From Lachnospiraceae bacterium (GTDB lineage Bacteria > Bacillota > Clostridia > Lachnospirales > Lachnospiraceae), in NCBI GenBank assembly GCA_910574805.1, contig CAJTCV010000012.1:91047-155046 (forward strand): a stretch of 64,000 bases of DNA. The letters are read 5' to 3'. Below are positions 43,009-51,848 of this stretch, one piece after another. Both the position numbers and the translations under genes were made by a program. Every line of letters starts with the position of its first letter. Within the stretch, counting starts at the first letter, position 1. Below the pieces are notes generated by a model, which worked only from the letters and a program-made list of their open reading frames with translations, did no database searches and had not been told where the DNA came from.

Positions 43009-43782
43009 ATGGTGAACCATATGGAACTTTTTAATATAGAAGGGAAAAAAGCGATTGTGACCGGCGGGACCAGAGGTCTTGGATACGGCATGGCAGAGGG
43101 ACTGATGGAGGCAGGCTGCGAGGTTGTCATCGTGGGCACTTCCGACAAAGTACAAAAGGTGGCAGAAAGTTTTGTAAACAGAGGCTTTCACTGCCACGGC
43201 GTCAAGGCGGATTTTGCAAAGAGAGAAGGCGTGTATGAGGGCTTTGCAGCGTGCGTTGAGAAGCTGGGAGGCGATCTGGACATCATCGTCAATGCTCACG
43301 GAATTCAGAGGCGCCACAGTGCGGAAGTATTTCCCATTGAGGAATGGGATGAGGTTCTGAATGTCAATCTTAATTCGGTCTTTATCCTCTGTCAGGAGGC
43401 GGCAAAGATCATGCTGAAAAAAGGATACGGAAAGATCATTAATATTGCTTCCATGGTATCCTGGTTCGGGGGACAGACTGTCCCGGCGTATACGGCGGCC
43501 AAAGGCGGCGTGACCCAGCTGACCAAGGAACTGAGCAATGACTGGATTGCAAGAGGCATCAATGTAAATGCCATTGCCCCGGGCTATATGGCGACGGAGA
43601 TGAACAGCGCACTTCTGGACCCGGCCAATCCCAGGTATCAGCAGATTACGGACCGGATCCCGGCGAACCGGTGGGGGACCGGAGAGGACATGAAGGGTGC
43701 CTGCATCTTCCTGGCTTCCCATGCCAGCGATTATCTGGGCGGAGCGATTATTCCGGTGGACGGAGGATATCTGGTGAAGTAA
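43009..43782 (+). CDS. Short-chain dehydrogenase, KduD-like
   Basis: 257 residues from 43009; the GTG at 43012 is better spaced from AAAGGA, and the ATG at 43021 is also possible. Classical SDR: cofactor motif TGGTRGLGYGMAEG (~18-31), catalytic Ser in INIASMVSWFG, YTAAK (Tyr/Lys, ~158-162), then NVNAIAPGYMATEMNSAL. Closest in pattern to 2-keto-3-deoxygluconate 5-dehydrogenase (KduD) or gluconate 5-dehydrogenase. It would interconvert keto-sugar acids of the same pathway as the preceding genes. Confidence 0.85.
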   Translation: MVNHMELFNIEGKKAIVTGGTRGLGYGMAEGLMEAGCEVVIVGTSDKVQKVAESFVNRGFHCHGVKADFAKREGVYEGFAACVEKLGGDLDIIVNAHGIQRRHSAEVFPIEEWDEVLNVNLNSVFILCQEAAKIMLKKGYGKIINIASMVSWFGGQTVPAYTAAKGGVTQLTKELSNDWIARGINVNAIAPGYMATEMNSALLDPANPRYQQITDRIPANRWGTGEDMKGACIFLASHASDYLGGAIIPVDGGYLVK

Positions 43783-43811
43783 TTTGCAATAAATGAGGTT
43801 CAGAGAGAAAA

Positions 43812-43849
43812 ACAGGCCGGAATGCAGATTCATCAGCATTCCGGCCTGT
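43812..43849 (+). terminator. Terminator of the sugar-acid operon
   Basis: ACAGGCCGGAATGC (43812-43825) is exactly complementary to GCATTCCGGCCTGT (43836-43849), followed by a pyrimidine-rich stretch ending in TGTTTC. Confidence 0.75.
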
Positions 43850-43951
43850 CCTGTCTGTTTCAATGAAGCAGTCTTCCTTTTTGTTTTTCAGCTGGCTGGT
43901 TTTCCTTTTCATCACAATCCCATTACAGCAGGCGGCGGGACTTGCAGACTT

Positions 43952-44350
43952 TTAACGTCCCCGGCCTTCGTTGTAGGCATGTGCCAGAGCGTTCATGTTG
44001 GTAATCAGAATATTCATTGCGATGAAGGGGCCGATCCCACACAAAAATGAGCCGAAAATCATCCACATCAGCACAGTGGTTCCATTCTCTGAAAAATTCA
44101 GCCCATACTTGGGAGCATTTTCAGACAGTCTGTTTCCAAGGTTGTAATACCAGATCCATGCATAGATGCCGCATGTCACAATGGATAACAGGATAAATGC
44201 AGCCAGTCCTGACGTTTTCTTTCCATCATCAGCACACACCACATTGGCATCCTGTGCTATGGAATACAGAAAATAATAGCTGTAAATTCCACAGGTGACA
44301 ATAGACAGCAGTATATACATTACCAGACTTCGATCTTCTTTGACTTTCAT
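43952..44350 (-). CDS. DUF4234 membrane protein
   Basis: 132 residues with a repeated motif, ILLSIVTCGIYSYYFLYSIA and ILLSIVTCGIYAWIWYYNLG, typical of DUF4234, followed by two hydrophobic stretches. Small integral membrane protein of unknown role. It lies 19 bp downstream of the DUF2752 gene, and the two probably form a unit; such genes often co-occur in Clostridia. Confidence 0.8.
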   Translation of the reverse strand: MKVKEDRSLVMYILLSIVTCGIYSYYFLYSIAQDANVVCADDGKKTSGLAAFILLSIVTCGIYAWIWYYNLGNRLSENAPKYGLNFSENGTTVLMWMIFGSFLCGIGPFIAMNILITNMNALAHAYNEGRGR

Positions 44351-44369
44351 ATCTATATCCTCCTTCGAC

Positions 44370-44831
44370 TCAGGTAAAAAAATTCCATAACCGGATCATC
44401 AGCCCCTTTTCCATATCAAAGGCGACGACCTGGTGATCTGAAAAAAACAGACGCGTCAGATAAACGGCTCCGAAACAGATGACGGTTATCCATTCTATGC
44501 TTTTTTGAAATTTTGTGGGGATTTTTTCCCGATAGAGAAAATAAAATCCTCCAAAAGGCAGCACCCAGAATAATGGGTGATAATAAAATGCTTTGTCAAA
44601 CTGGAAGCAGACCGCGTAAAGTATGGCTCTTGTCATTCCGCAACCAGCACAGCTGATACCGGTCAGCCACCGGATCGGGCAGCCGATACCGCTTATTTCC
44701 CGAATGAACATGACAATTCCAAGTGCGGTCAAAAGCAGAGCTGCTTCTTTCCATTTTTTCAATACTTTCACCAACCATGAAAAATTCTTGCCTGCGTTTC
44801 TTATATTAGCACATACACTATAAATTTTCAA
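44370..44831 (-). CDS. DUF2752 membrane protein
   Basis: 153 residues, three or four membrane segments. It has the DUF2752 signature CPIRWLTGISCAGCGMTRAI (~51-70) followed by HPLFWVLPFG. The start is uncertain: the longest frame begins at a TTG (44831) with a weak ribosome site, and internal starts near residue 20 are possible. Function unknown. Confidence 0.75.
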   Translation of the reverse strand: MKIYSVCANIRNAGKNFSWLVKVLKKWKEAALLLTALGIVMFIREISGIGCPIRWLTGISCAGCGMTRAILYAVCFQFDKAFYYHPLFWVLPFGGFYFLYREKIPTKFQKSIEWITVICFGAVYLTRLFFSDHQVVAFDMEKGLMIRLWNFFT

Positions 44832-45019
44832 TAAATTCTTTTTGGTTTTTTAATAAATTTTATATTATATTTATAATTTTGCTGTCTGTTTTCCAGATTT
44901 TAGAATATTCTTTTAAGACAGAAGTATCTGAATCATCATGTACCGCCTGAAACGGAACGGGTGTCCTGCGCATTCATCACTGTTGGAATGGCTGTTTCTG
45001 TTTCTCATATTGCGGAAAC
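44832..45019. other. AT-rich intergenic region
   Basis: Likely holds the promoter of the DUF2752/DUF4234 pair; no repeat or RNA recognised. Confidence 0.35.
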
Positions 45020-46387
45020 TCAAACAGAGGATACAAAATCCTGAACCTTCGGAAAATATTTCCGGCAGGTGAAGAGGAACAGCACGACGGCCAGAGCGGT
45101 GGACAGGTAGTCCGTGATGGGCTGGGCCGCTGCAAGCATTCTCGCAGAGTCAAAGAGATTCCGGAAGAGAAACAGCACGGGCAGATAGATGATTCCCTGG
45201 CGGCTGATGGAGAGGATCAGGGCCGGCAGCGCGGCGCCGGTGGACTGTATGGCGTTAATGAATACAAACAGAAGACCCATCACCGGTCCGGAGTAAATGT
45301 AGATGCGGGCAAAGGACATGCCGTAGGCAAAGGCATCCGGATCTTCCAGAAACGCGTGTACCAGCGGGGAGGCGCCGCAGTAGCAGATGACGGTCATGAC
45401 CGCGCTCAGAGCAAAGGCGAGGATGAGGGAGAACTTAAGGACCTCCATATAGCGCTTCCGGTTTCCGGCGCCGAAGCAGTAGCCAAGCACCGGCTGGATG
45501 CCCGTACCCAGTCCGATGAGGAGCATGACCACAATCATATTGACTTTCATGGCGACACCCAGCCCCGCCACCGCCATGTCGCCGTAAGCGATCATGATGT
45601 TGTTGACGACGATATTGGAGAGGCTCATCAGGATGCTGTTCAGCGACGCGGGAATGCCGATGGCAAGGACCCCGGCGGCAATTCCGCTTCCGGCCCGGTA
45701 ATATTTCGGAAGGATGGAAAGGGAGGCGTTTTTGGAAAGCAGATGCCGGATGTAGTAAAGGGCCGCAAAGACATTTCCCAGGACCGTCGCAATGGCCGCT
45801 CCTGCCACATCCCATCCAAACCCCAGGATCATGACCGGGTCCAGTACGATATTGATCAGGTTTCCGATCAACATTCCCATCATGGCGACGTTTGCATTGC
45901 CTTCCGCGCGGATGATGTTACTGAAGCTGTTGCTGACGATCAGAAAGGGAATGGCGGTGGAGACGATGCGCAGATACTGAGAGGCATAGCCCACCGTGTC
46001 GTCGCTTGCGCCGATAGCCCGGCTCACCGGAACCGCGCAGACGAAGATCACGATCATCGAGAGGATGCCGATCACAAGGCCGGTCCAGAAGCAGAAGGCA
46101 GAGGCGTTCTTGGCCTTTTCTGCCTTTCCTTCCCCAAGGGATCTGGAGATGAGCGAGGTGCCTCCGATGCCAAAGAGCATGCCGATGGCCATAAATAAAA
46201 GAAAGGCCGGAGTCGCCACGGAGATCGCAGCGACCATGTAGGCGTTTTTTGTCTGTCCGATAAAAAAGGTGTCCGCCAGATTGTAGATCAGCACCATGAT
46301 CATGCTGACGATGGACGGTACGACATTGTTGATAACGGCTTTCGGTACCGGGGCGTCCCGGAACAGTTCGGTTGTTTTATTCTGCAT
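45020..46387 (-). CDS. MATE-family efflux transporter
   Basis: 455 residues with twelve membrane segments in two pseudo-repeats. MATE landmarks include FFIGQTKNAYMVAAISVATP and GLGTGIQPVLGYCFGAGNRK. It exports cationic drugs or metabolites against a Na+ or H+ gradient. Downstream of the marR gene in the same direction, so it is the probable target of that repressor. Confidence 0.9.
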   Translation of the reverse strand: MQNKTTELFRDAPVPKAVINNVVPSIVSMIMVLIYNLADTFFIGQTKNAYMVAAISVATPAFLLFMAIGMLFGIGGTSLISRSLGEGKAEKAKNASAFCFWTGLVIGILSMIVIFVCAVPVSRAIGASDDTVGYASQYLRIVSTAIPFLIVSNSFSNIIRAEGNANVAMMGMLIGNLINIVLDPVMILGFGWDVAGAAIATVLGNVFAALYYIRHLLSKNASLSILPKYYRAGSGIAAGVLAIGIPASLNSILMSLSNIVVNNIMIAYGDMAVAGLGVAMKVNMIVVMLLIGLGTGIQPVLGYCFGAGNRKRYMEVLKFSLILAFALSAVMTVICYCGASPLVHAFLEDPDAFAYGMSFARIYIYSGPVMGLLFVFINAIQSTGAALPALILSISRQGIIYLPVLFLFRNLFDSARMLAAAQPITDYLSTALAVVLFLFTCRKYFPKVQDFVSSV

Positions 46388-46493
46388 ATGGATACTTCCT
46401 TTCTTGATATTTTTCCGCCTGTGCAGTTGTAAGGCAGGCGGGGCATTGGAGCAGCAGCTTCACAGGCGGAAGCTTTTGCACATCCGGACAATT

Positions 46494-46946
46494 TTACAGG
46501 TCCGGATTTTTGAATGCGTCGGATGTCAGATTTTCATAAATCTGCTGAAGCATTCGTTCCAGAAGCTGCCGGTCGGCGTCTGACAGACCGGCAAACATGA
46601 CCTGATCCAGCAGAGGACTGGTCTGCTCCATCTCTGAGAAAATCTGCCGGCCAAGCTGTTCTCCTCTCTCCGTCAGCCGGATGGGTCTGGAGCGGGTACC
46701 CGAAACGGCGCTTTTGCAGATCAGCTCCTTCTTTTCCAGAATCCGCTGCACATGGATGACGCTGGTATGTTTGACGTTAAAATGGGCAGCCAGATCCGTA
46801 AGCGTGTTTTCTCCATGACTGTTTTTGAAAAGATAGAGCAGGACGTCAAGCTGTGTGCTGGTAAGGCCGTATTTTTTGTATTTCCGGTTGAAGCCGGCTT
46901 CCAGCTGATTGTGTATTTTTTTAAAATAATATCTCAGTTCACACAT
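46494..46946 (-). CDS. MarR-family repressor
   Basis: 150 residues from the ATG at 46946 (GGAGAG upstream). Winged helix with LTDLAAHFNVKHTSVIHVQR and the wing RSRPIRLTERGEQL. First gene of a two-gene operon with the MATE pump. A 16-bp palindrome over its own promoter suggests autorepression relieved by a pump substrate. Confidence 0.9.
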   Translation of the reverse strand: MCELRYYFKKIHNQLEAGFNRKYKKYGLTSTQLDVLLYLFKNSHGENTLTDLAAHFNVKHTSVIHVQRILEKKELICKSAVSGTRSRPIRLTERGEQLGRQIFSEMEQTSPLLDQVMFAGLSDADRQLLERMLQQIYENLTSDAFKNPDL

Positions 46947-46967
46947 GGTACTCTCCTGACGGCAGAT

Positions 46968-47010
46968 ATGTAGCATGCTACATAATAACTCGAAATCATG
47001 AATTTGTCAA
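46968..47010 (-). promoter_or_regulatory. marR promoter and operator
   Basis: On the minus strand TTGACA (47010-47005) and TATTAT (46987-46982) are 17 bp apart. The perfect palindrome ATGTAGCATGCTACAT (46968-46983) touches the -10 and covers the expected start, the standard MarR operator position. Confidence 0.8.
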
Positions 47011-47124
47011 CAGGGGATTTGAAATGCGCCTGCATTATCTGTTTTTATCCGAAGAGGAGTTCCACAACCGTATTTTTCCTTCTCTAATTTGAAGCCGATT
47101 ATCAACAGAGCCGGAAATATATAT

Positions 47125-47178
47125 ATAAACGGCACTAAATTCTTGCCCTCATAGAGTCTTGTCCTATGTGCCGTTTAT
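47125..47178. repeat. Inverted repeat, possible small element end
   Basis: ATAAACGGCAC (47125-47135) and GTGCCGTTTAT (47168-47178) are exact complements 32 bp apart. No T-tract. Could be a terminator-like hairpin or a fragment of a miniature element next to the pseudogene at 47238. Confidence 0.5.
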
Positions 47179-47237
47179 CATAGTTTCTGGCAATATATTA
47201 TCACAAGATATATAGATTTTCAGACCCGGGAAAAAAA

Positions 47238-47466
47238 CGGACAGATGTAATCATTGGTTATCATGGCAGGCAGTATATTGTCGAGATCAAAATATGGCGC
47301 GGAAATGAATACAATTAAGAAGGGAGAGCTGCAGCTTGCAGATTACCTGGATGCATATCATGAACAGAAAGGGTACCTGCTGAGTTCTCATTTTAACAAG
47401 AATAAAAAAACAGGCTTAAAAGAAATAAAATGCGGTGACAGGACGATTCTGGAGGCAGTAGTCTGA
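47238..47466 (+). pseudogene. C-terminal remnant of a PD-(D/E)XK/AAA-type protein
   Basis: The frame RTDVIIGYHGRQYIVEIKIW is followed by RGNEYN and then a stop. The continuation KKGELQLADYLDAYHEQKGY, then NKNKKTGLKEIKCGDRTILE, is in another frame. Together they match the nuclease-like tail of the ATP-binding proteins abundant in Lachnospiraceae (EIKIWRG holds the Glu-x-Lys motif). The N-terminal ATPase is absent. Confidence 0.7.
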
Positions 47467-47475
47467 TTTTGTCGG

Positions 47476-48294
47476 TCACCCACGAACCGGGATCTCGATC
47501 TGCACAATATAGTCTTCCATGCGGTCGGCGACGGTCTCATTGATGCCTTTTTCATAAGAGAAGCCGGACAGGGTCAGGCCCTGTTCCCGGGCGTAGGAAA
47601 GGATCGCCTGATACCGCTGGGGGAGCTGATTCCAGTCTCCTTTGTGGAAGGCTCTTAGACAGGTTCCGCCGGGCTGTATATGCAGCCCTTTTTTGCGCGG
47701 CAGAAAGGGGATCTCGATAAAGAGCCGGGTATAATCGTCAAAGCTGCCCGCCTGAAGGCTGGAGACGGGGATCATGGAGCCGTAGGAGGCGTTGTGCAGG
47801 CGGCCGAGGCCGTACCGGGCAGTCTCGGCGGTAATCAGCTCCACCTCTTTTTCAAAGGAAGTGTCCCGGTCGATCTCCACAGTCACCAGGCAGCGCTCTT
47901 CTTTTTCCACAATACTGATTTCAGACAGGTCCATGGTCAGCAGGGTGACCATGTTCTGGTGATGGCCGCACAGGGTCTTTCGGACTGCCTGCAGATGCCG
48001 AAGCTGCCGGTCCAGTCCGGCAATCTTTTCTTCCAGCAGGCATTTCAGATGTTCGGCAGAACGGTCTTTCATAAAATCCTGGATCTCCTGAATGGATACG
48101 TCCAGTTCCCGCAGAAGCAGGATCGTCTCCAGCACGGCGCTCTGATGATAGTCATAGCAGCGGTAGCCGTTGACCGGGTTGACGGCGGCCGGCCGGAACA
48201 GACCGATCTGGTCATACCACATAAGCGTCTTTTTGTTGATGCCGTGGAGGGCGGCGAACTGGCCGATGGTGAGCAGTTTTCTTTCTTTTTCCAT
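47476..48294 (-). CDS. MerR-family multidrug-type regulator
   Basis: 272 residues. MerR winged helix (LTIGQFAALHGINKKTLMWY, YDQIGLFRPA, GYRCYDYHQ), dimerising coiled coil (~75-110) and a GyrI/BmrR-like effector domain from ~135. Such regulators sense cationic or amphipathic drugs and activate efflux genes from promoters with 19-bp spacers. A promoter of exactly this kind precedes the MATE gene at 50442, its likely target. Confidence 0.9.
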   Translation of the reverse strand: MEKERKLLTIGQFAALHGINKKTLMWYDQIGLFRPAAVNPVNGYRCYDYHQSAVLETILLLRELDVSIQEIQDFMKDRSAEHLKCLLEEKIAGLDRQLRHLQAVRKTLCGHHQNMVTLLTMDLSEISIVEKEERCLVTVEIDRDTSFEKEVELITAETARYGLGRLHNASYGSMIPVSSLQAGSFDDYTRLFIEIPFLPRKKGLHIQPGGTCLRAFHKGDWNQLPQRYQAILSYAREQGLTLSGFSYEKGINETVADRMEDYIVQIEIPVRG

Positions 48295-48408
48295 GCAGAT
48301 TCCTTCCGGGAGATTTCAGAGACCTGGACGGCGGCTGACAGTACTCATCAAGAGAATATCTGACAGAGACACTTTCACAATGATGGAAGTACCCCGATAA
48401 ACGGGAAG

Positions 48409-48723
48409 TTAACGTTCTCTTTTGGTTCTATCAACAAGTAATAAGATAAACATAACAAACCATACAATCCATGCAGTCAAACAACCAATTCCCTGATATT
48501 GAATATCTATCATGATTCCCAGGACAAACGGCAGCGACATAACGATCATTCTTTTTCCGTAAGCCTTACACATGGTTTTTTCATCATATTTCTTACGTTC
48601 AGTTTCTGACTTCCTATTGTAACCTGATAAGAAATTTGCAGCTTTCCCATCTGATTTGTAAAACCATGTTCCAGACAAAAACATAATCACTGCCATTATG
48701 AAATCGAAAATAACATAAAACAT
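48409..48723 (-). CDS. DUF3784 membrane protein
   Basis: 104 residues. One N-terminal and two C-terminal membrane segments, with a conserved cytoplasmic stretch (KAANFLSGYNRKSETERKKY) typical of DUF3784. Unknown function. Its partner may be the small membrane protein next to it. Confidence 0.75.
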   Translation of the reverse strand: MFYVIFDFIMAVIMFLSGTWFYKSDGKAANFLSGYNRKSETERKKYDEKTMCKAYGKRMIVMSLPFVLGIMIDIQYQGIGCLTAWIVWFVMFILLLVDRTKRER

Positions 48724-48789
48724 TCTTTTACCACTCCTGATTCTGTAACTTCCGGTTTGCCGCTCTGCCTAAACGCATCAATGCAGCTG

Positions 48790-48951
48790 TTATTTTTGGT
48801 TTCGATAAAAGGCGGTACTGGCAATGGCAAATACGGATGGAATAACGGCATACCCTGCATTTACCTGCCCTTTGTTATATAAAACATATCCTGCGCCAAT
48901 AAAAGTTAAAATAATAAACAGAATGCTTGCTGTCAAAGCGATTTTTTTCAT
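48790..48951 (-). CDS. Small two-helix membrane protein
   Basis: 53 residues after GAGAGGA. Two hydrophobic helices (LTASILFIILTFIGAGYVLY and YAVIPSVFAIASTAFY) separated by a polar turn. No family recognised. Confidence 0.65.
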   Translation of the reverse strand: MKKIALTASILFIILTFIGAGYVLYNKGQVNAGYAVIPSVFAIASTAFYRNQK

Positions 48952-48977
48952 GGTATCCTCTCTTTCGATTCTGATTT

Positions 48978-49682
48978 TCAGTCATATTCCGCACAGATAA
49001 ATTTAAAATCCTCCGTCTTGTGCAGCGCTGGCAACGCGTGTTCCTCGATATGTTTTGACATAATTTCCACTGCATACCGGAAATTTTCACATGGATGGCC
49101 TTCGGCGCAGCGCACCATTGTGATTAGCCTTTCGTTATCGCCCTCGATGTTTTCGGACGGATAGTTGCCGGAATAGTCGCAGGAATCCTTGTAATGACCT
49201 TTCTGCATGACCGCTTCCATCTGAGCTGCGGTGCCAATCACTGCATGGTAATCTATGGTATCCGCATCCATGTAATACTCAATGAAAAGCCTTGCCACGA
49301 CATCCGGACATCGTTGGATTTGTTCAATTATGGCATTTGCATTCCGGATGGCAAATCTATGGATTTTCTGCCTGGCGTGCTCCCCGTTTTCATAACGGAT
49401 GTACAAAAGCGTTTCGTGGCCGTTCAGCATGGCGGTGATGGTCTGAAGGTTTCCCTCCTTGTCATAGGCGGCAAGGAGCGTCCGGACGAGGTCGTCTTCC
49501 GGTACATTGTACAGCGTCATCCCGCGCCAGTCCTTTCCGACAGGAATATCATAGGTGAGCATTTGATACTGCGGGTCATAGTCTAAGGAAACTGCGTTGT
49601 CGTTGTCAAGGTCTCCGCTGAAATCGGCCACCTTGTATACGCCTTCCTGGTGGGTGAGTGGAATACTGGGCAATTCCGGCAT
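48978..49682 (-). CDS. Hypothetical cytoplasmic protein
   Basis: 234 residues from the ATG at 49682 (AAGGAAGG upstream). Mixed alpha/beta with no membrane segment and several Asp/Glu-rich turns (FSGDLDNDNAVSLDYDPQYQ). Not assigned to a family. Its neighbours are small accessory genes of the DUF4375 type. Confidence 0.6.
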   Translation of the reverse strand: MPELPSIPLTHQEGVYKVADFSGDLDNDNAVSLDYDPQYQMLTYDIPVGKDWRGMTLYNVPEDDLVRTLLAAYDKEGNLQTITAMLNGHETLLYIRYENGEHARQKIHRFAIRNANAIIEQIQRCPDVVARLFIEYYMDADTIDYHAVIGTAAQMEAVMQKGHYKDSCDYSGNYPSENIEGDNERLITMVRCAEGHPCENFRYAVEIMSKHIEEHALPALHKTEDFKFICAEYD

Positions 49683-49794
49683 TTTGGTATCCTTCCTTTC
49701 TGATATTATGGTATTGACAAACTGCGCACTGCGCCTGTTTTGGATGTTTACCAGCCTGATCAATGGGAGTTCTGTTTACCGCAAACAGGGATAA

Positions 49795-50256
49795 TTAACC
49801 GTTAACCGGCGTTACCATTTTCTTCAGCGTTTGCCTATAATATTCGTAAGCCATTTTTGTAAAATGCTCACATTCCGTTTCGTAAAACTGTGTATCGGCA
49901 GCGTCAAGGCGTTCCATATCTTCATCCGTCAAATATTCTGGTATATCCCAATACGCTGTTAATCTGGTGTCATTTTTAAATTTATCCAGAACATTACAAT
50001 AGGTATCGTCCAACAAATCGTACAGACTGGTATCTTCTATGCGTTTCAGCCCACGCATGGCATAACATAAACATTGGAAGCCCCAGTTGCAGAAGAACTG
50101 GATAAATCCTCCGTTATTGATATCCACATACAGCTTCCACAAAGCTGCAATCTCCTGTTCGTCTTCATCAAGTCTGCTCCAGTCTCCGCCTGAATCTATC
50201 AGTTTTGAGTTGAACTCAATCGAATAATCATCCCATAAATTACCGTAATCCGCCAT
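49795..50256 (-). CDS. DUF4375 protein
   Basis: 153 residues from the ATG at 50256 (AAAGGAG upstream). The core LYVDINNGGFIQFFCNWGFQ matches the DUF4375 (DMP19-like) pattern, an all-helical domain. Function unknown; often found among immunity-type and accessory genes. Confidence 0.75.
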   Translation of the reverse strand: MADYGNLWDDYSIEFNSKLIDSGGDWSRLDEDEQEIAALWKLYVDINNGGFIQFFCNWGFQCLCYAMRGLKRIEDTSLYDLLDDTYCNVLDKFKNDTRLTAYWDIPEYLTDEDMERLDAADTQFYETECEHFTKMAYEYYRQTLKKMVTPVNG

Positions 50257-50368
50257 ACATTCATTCTCCTTTCCCATTCCGATTTGTCAGTTTGTTCCTA
50301 TATAAAAGATAGCATGAAGCCGAGTGACATGCAAGCTCTGTTCCCTGCCGATTTTCTGCAAATGGCTC

Positions 50369-50399
50369 TTGACTGTACAGTTACTGTATAGTTTATGAT
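50369..50399 (+). promoter_or_regulatory. MerR-type promoter with 19-bp spacer
   Basis: TTGACT (50369-50374) and TATGAT (50394-50399) are 19 bp apart, two more than optimal. The spacer carries the near-palindrome ACTGTACAGTTACTGTATAGT. This over-long spacing with central dyad is diagnostic of MerR-activated promoters and drives the MATE gene at 50442. Confidence 0.8.
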
Positions 50400-50441
50400 A
50401 CCGGATACAGGGGACAAATGCAAGACAAAAGGAGAAAAAAC

Positions 50442-51773
50442 ATGGAAAATCAAAATGGATACCTGAAACCGGTAACTCTGAAAAATATCCTGAAATTCGC
50501 CGTTCCAACCATCGCCATGACGGTGTTTATGTCCTTTTACACCATGGTCGACGGTCTGTTTGTGTCAAATCTCATCGGTACGGACGCTCTTTCCGCCATC
50601 AATCTGACCGCGCCCGTGATTCAGCTGGTCACAGCCGTCTCCACCATGCTGGCTACGGGAGGCAGCGCAGTCATTATGAAGAAGATGGGCGAGAAAAAAG
50701 CAGAAGAGGCAAGAGAAGACTTTACGGCGCTGATTCTGATCAATGCGGCGGTGGGGCTCCTCATGTGGGGACTTGGATATCTCGCCATGGGCCGCGTCTT
50801 CGCCGGCATGGGTCTGTCGGCCCGGGTGGAGGGGTACTGCGTGGAATATTTGAGCCGCTATCTGGTATTTACGGTGCCCATCCTGCTGATGAACAATTTT
50901 ACGCTCTATCTGATCGCCAGTGAGAAGGCAGCGCTTTCCCTGGTCTGTTCCGTGACCGGAGGCGTGCTGAATATGGTGCTGGACTATGTATTTCTGGCGG
51001 CGTTCCATCTGGGGATCGGCGGTGCGGCCATCGCCACCGGGCTGGGATATTCCGTGACGGCGGTGGCGGGCCTGTTCGTGTTTGGCCGGAAGGAGAGCCT
51101 GCTGCATTTTAAAAAGCCGGTGTTTCGGCTGAGGGTCCTTGTAAACGCAGCGTCGAATGGATGTTCGGAGATGGCCACGGCGCTGGTAACCGGGATTGTC
51201 ACCATGATGTTCAACTGGACCATGCTCACCTGCGTGGGGGAAGACGGGGTGGCGGCGGTCACGATCATCATGTATGTGCTCATGTTTGCCAGCTCGCTGT
51301 ACACGGGATATTCTTACGGCGTGGCGCCCATGCTCAGCTTTTACCACGGAGAGCAGAACCGGGAGAAGCTGAAAAAACTGGTGGCGTTGAGCCGGAAGGT
51401 GATCGGGGTGGTGTCCGTGATCACGGTGGCAGTGTCCCTTGGACTTACGGAGCCGCTGGTATCGGTCTTTGCCCGTCCGGAGGATCCGGTGTATGCGCTG
51501 GCGGTAACCGGGAACCGGATCTGCACGATCGCATTGCTTTTCATCGGTTTTAATATTTTTGCCAGTGGAATGTTTACCGCATTGTCCAACGGAGTGGTGT
51601 CGGCGGTGCTGGCATTTTCCAGATCCTTTGTGTTGATGCTGGCTGCCATGATCGTGCTGCCCCTGCTGCTGGGCGTGAACGGGATCTGGCTGGCGACGCC
51701 GGCGGCGGAGCTGATGGCGCTTCTCCTGTCGGCGGGAATGTACTGGAAATACAGGAAGCGGTATGGATACTGA
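50442..51773 (+). CDS. MATE-family efflux transporter
   Basis: 443 residues from the ATG at 50442 (AAAGGAG upstream), twelve membrane segments. Landmarks MSFYTMVDGLFVSNLIGTDA and STMLATGGSAVIMKKMGEKK are of the DinF/MATE class. Expression probably depends on the MerR regulator at 47476 through the promoter above. Confidence 0.9.
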   Translation: MENQNGYLKPVTLKNILKFAVPTIAMTVFMSFYTMVDGLFVSNLIGTDALSAINLTAPVIQLVTAVSTMLATGGSAVIMKKMGEKKAEEAREDFTALILINAAVGLLMWGLGYLAMGRVFAGMGLSARVEGYCVEYLSRYLVFTVPILLMNNFTLYLIASEKAALSLVCSVTGGVLNMVLDYVFLAAFHLGIGGAAIATGLGYSVTAVAGLFVFGRKESLLHFKKPVFRLRVLVNAASNGCSEMATALVTGIVTMMFNWTMLTCVGEDGVAAVTIIMYVLMFASSLYTGYSYGVAPMLSFYHGEQNREKLKKLVALSRKVIGVVSVITVAVSLGLTEPLVSVFARPEDPVYALAVTGNRICTIALLFIGFNIFASGMFTALSNGVVSAVLAFSRSFVLMLAAMIVLPLLLGVNGIWLATPAAELMALLLSAGMYWKYRKRYGY

Positions 51774-51848
51774 TTTTTGGTGGGCGGCCGGAGCCTTGTG
51801 ACATATCATATAAGGAAGAAATCCCATCAGGGGCGGCGGGAGTGTGCG

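Noticed and set aside
45356..46198. A 280-codon frame antisense to the MATE transporter
   Set aside because: Low-complexity His/Asp/Arg-rich translation typical of a shadow frame over a GC-rich membrane gene.
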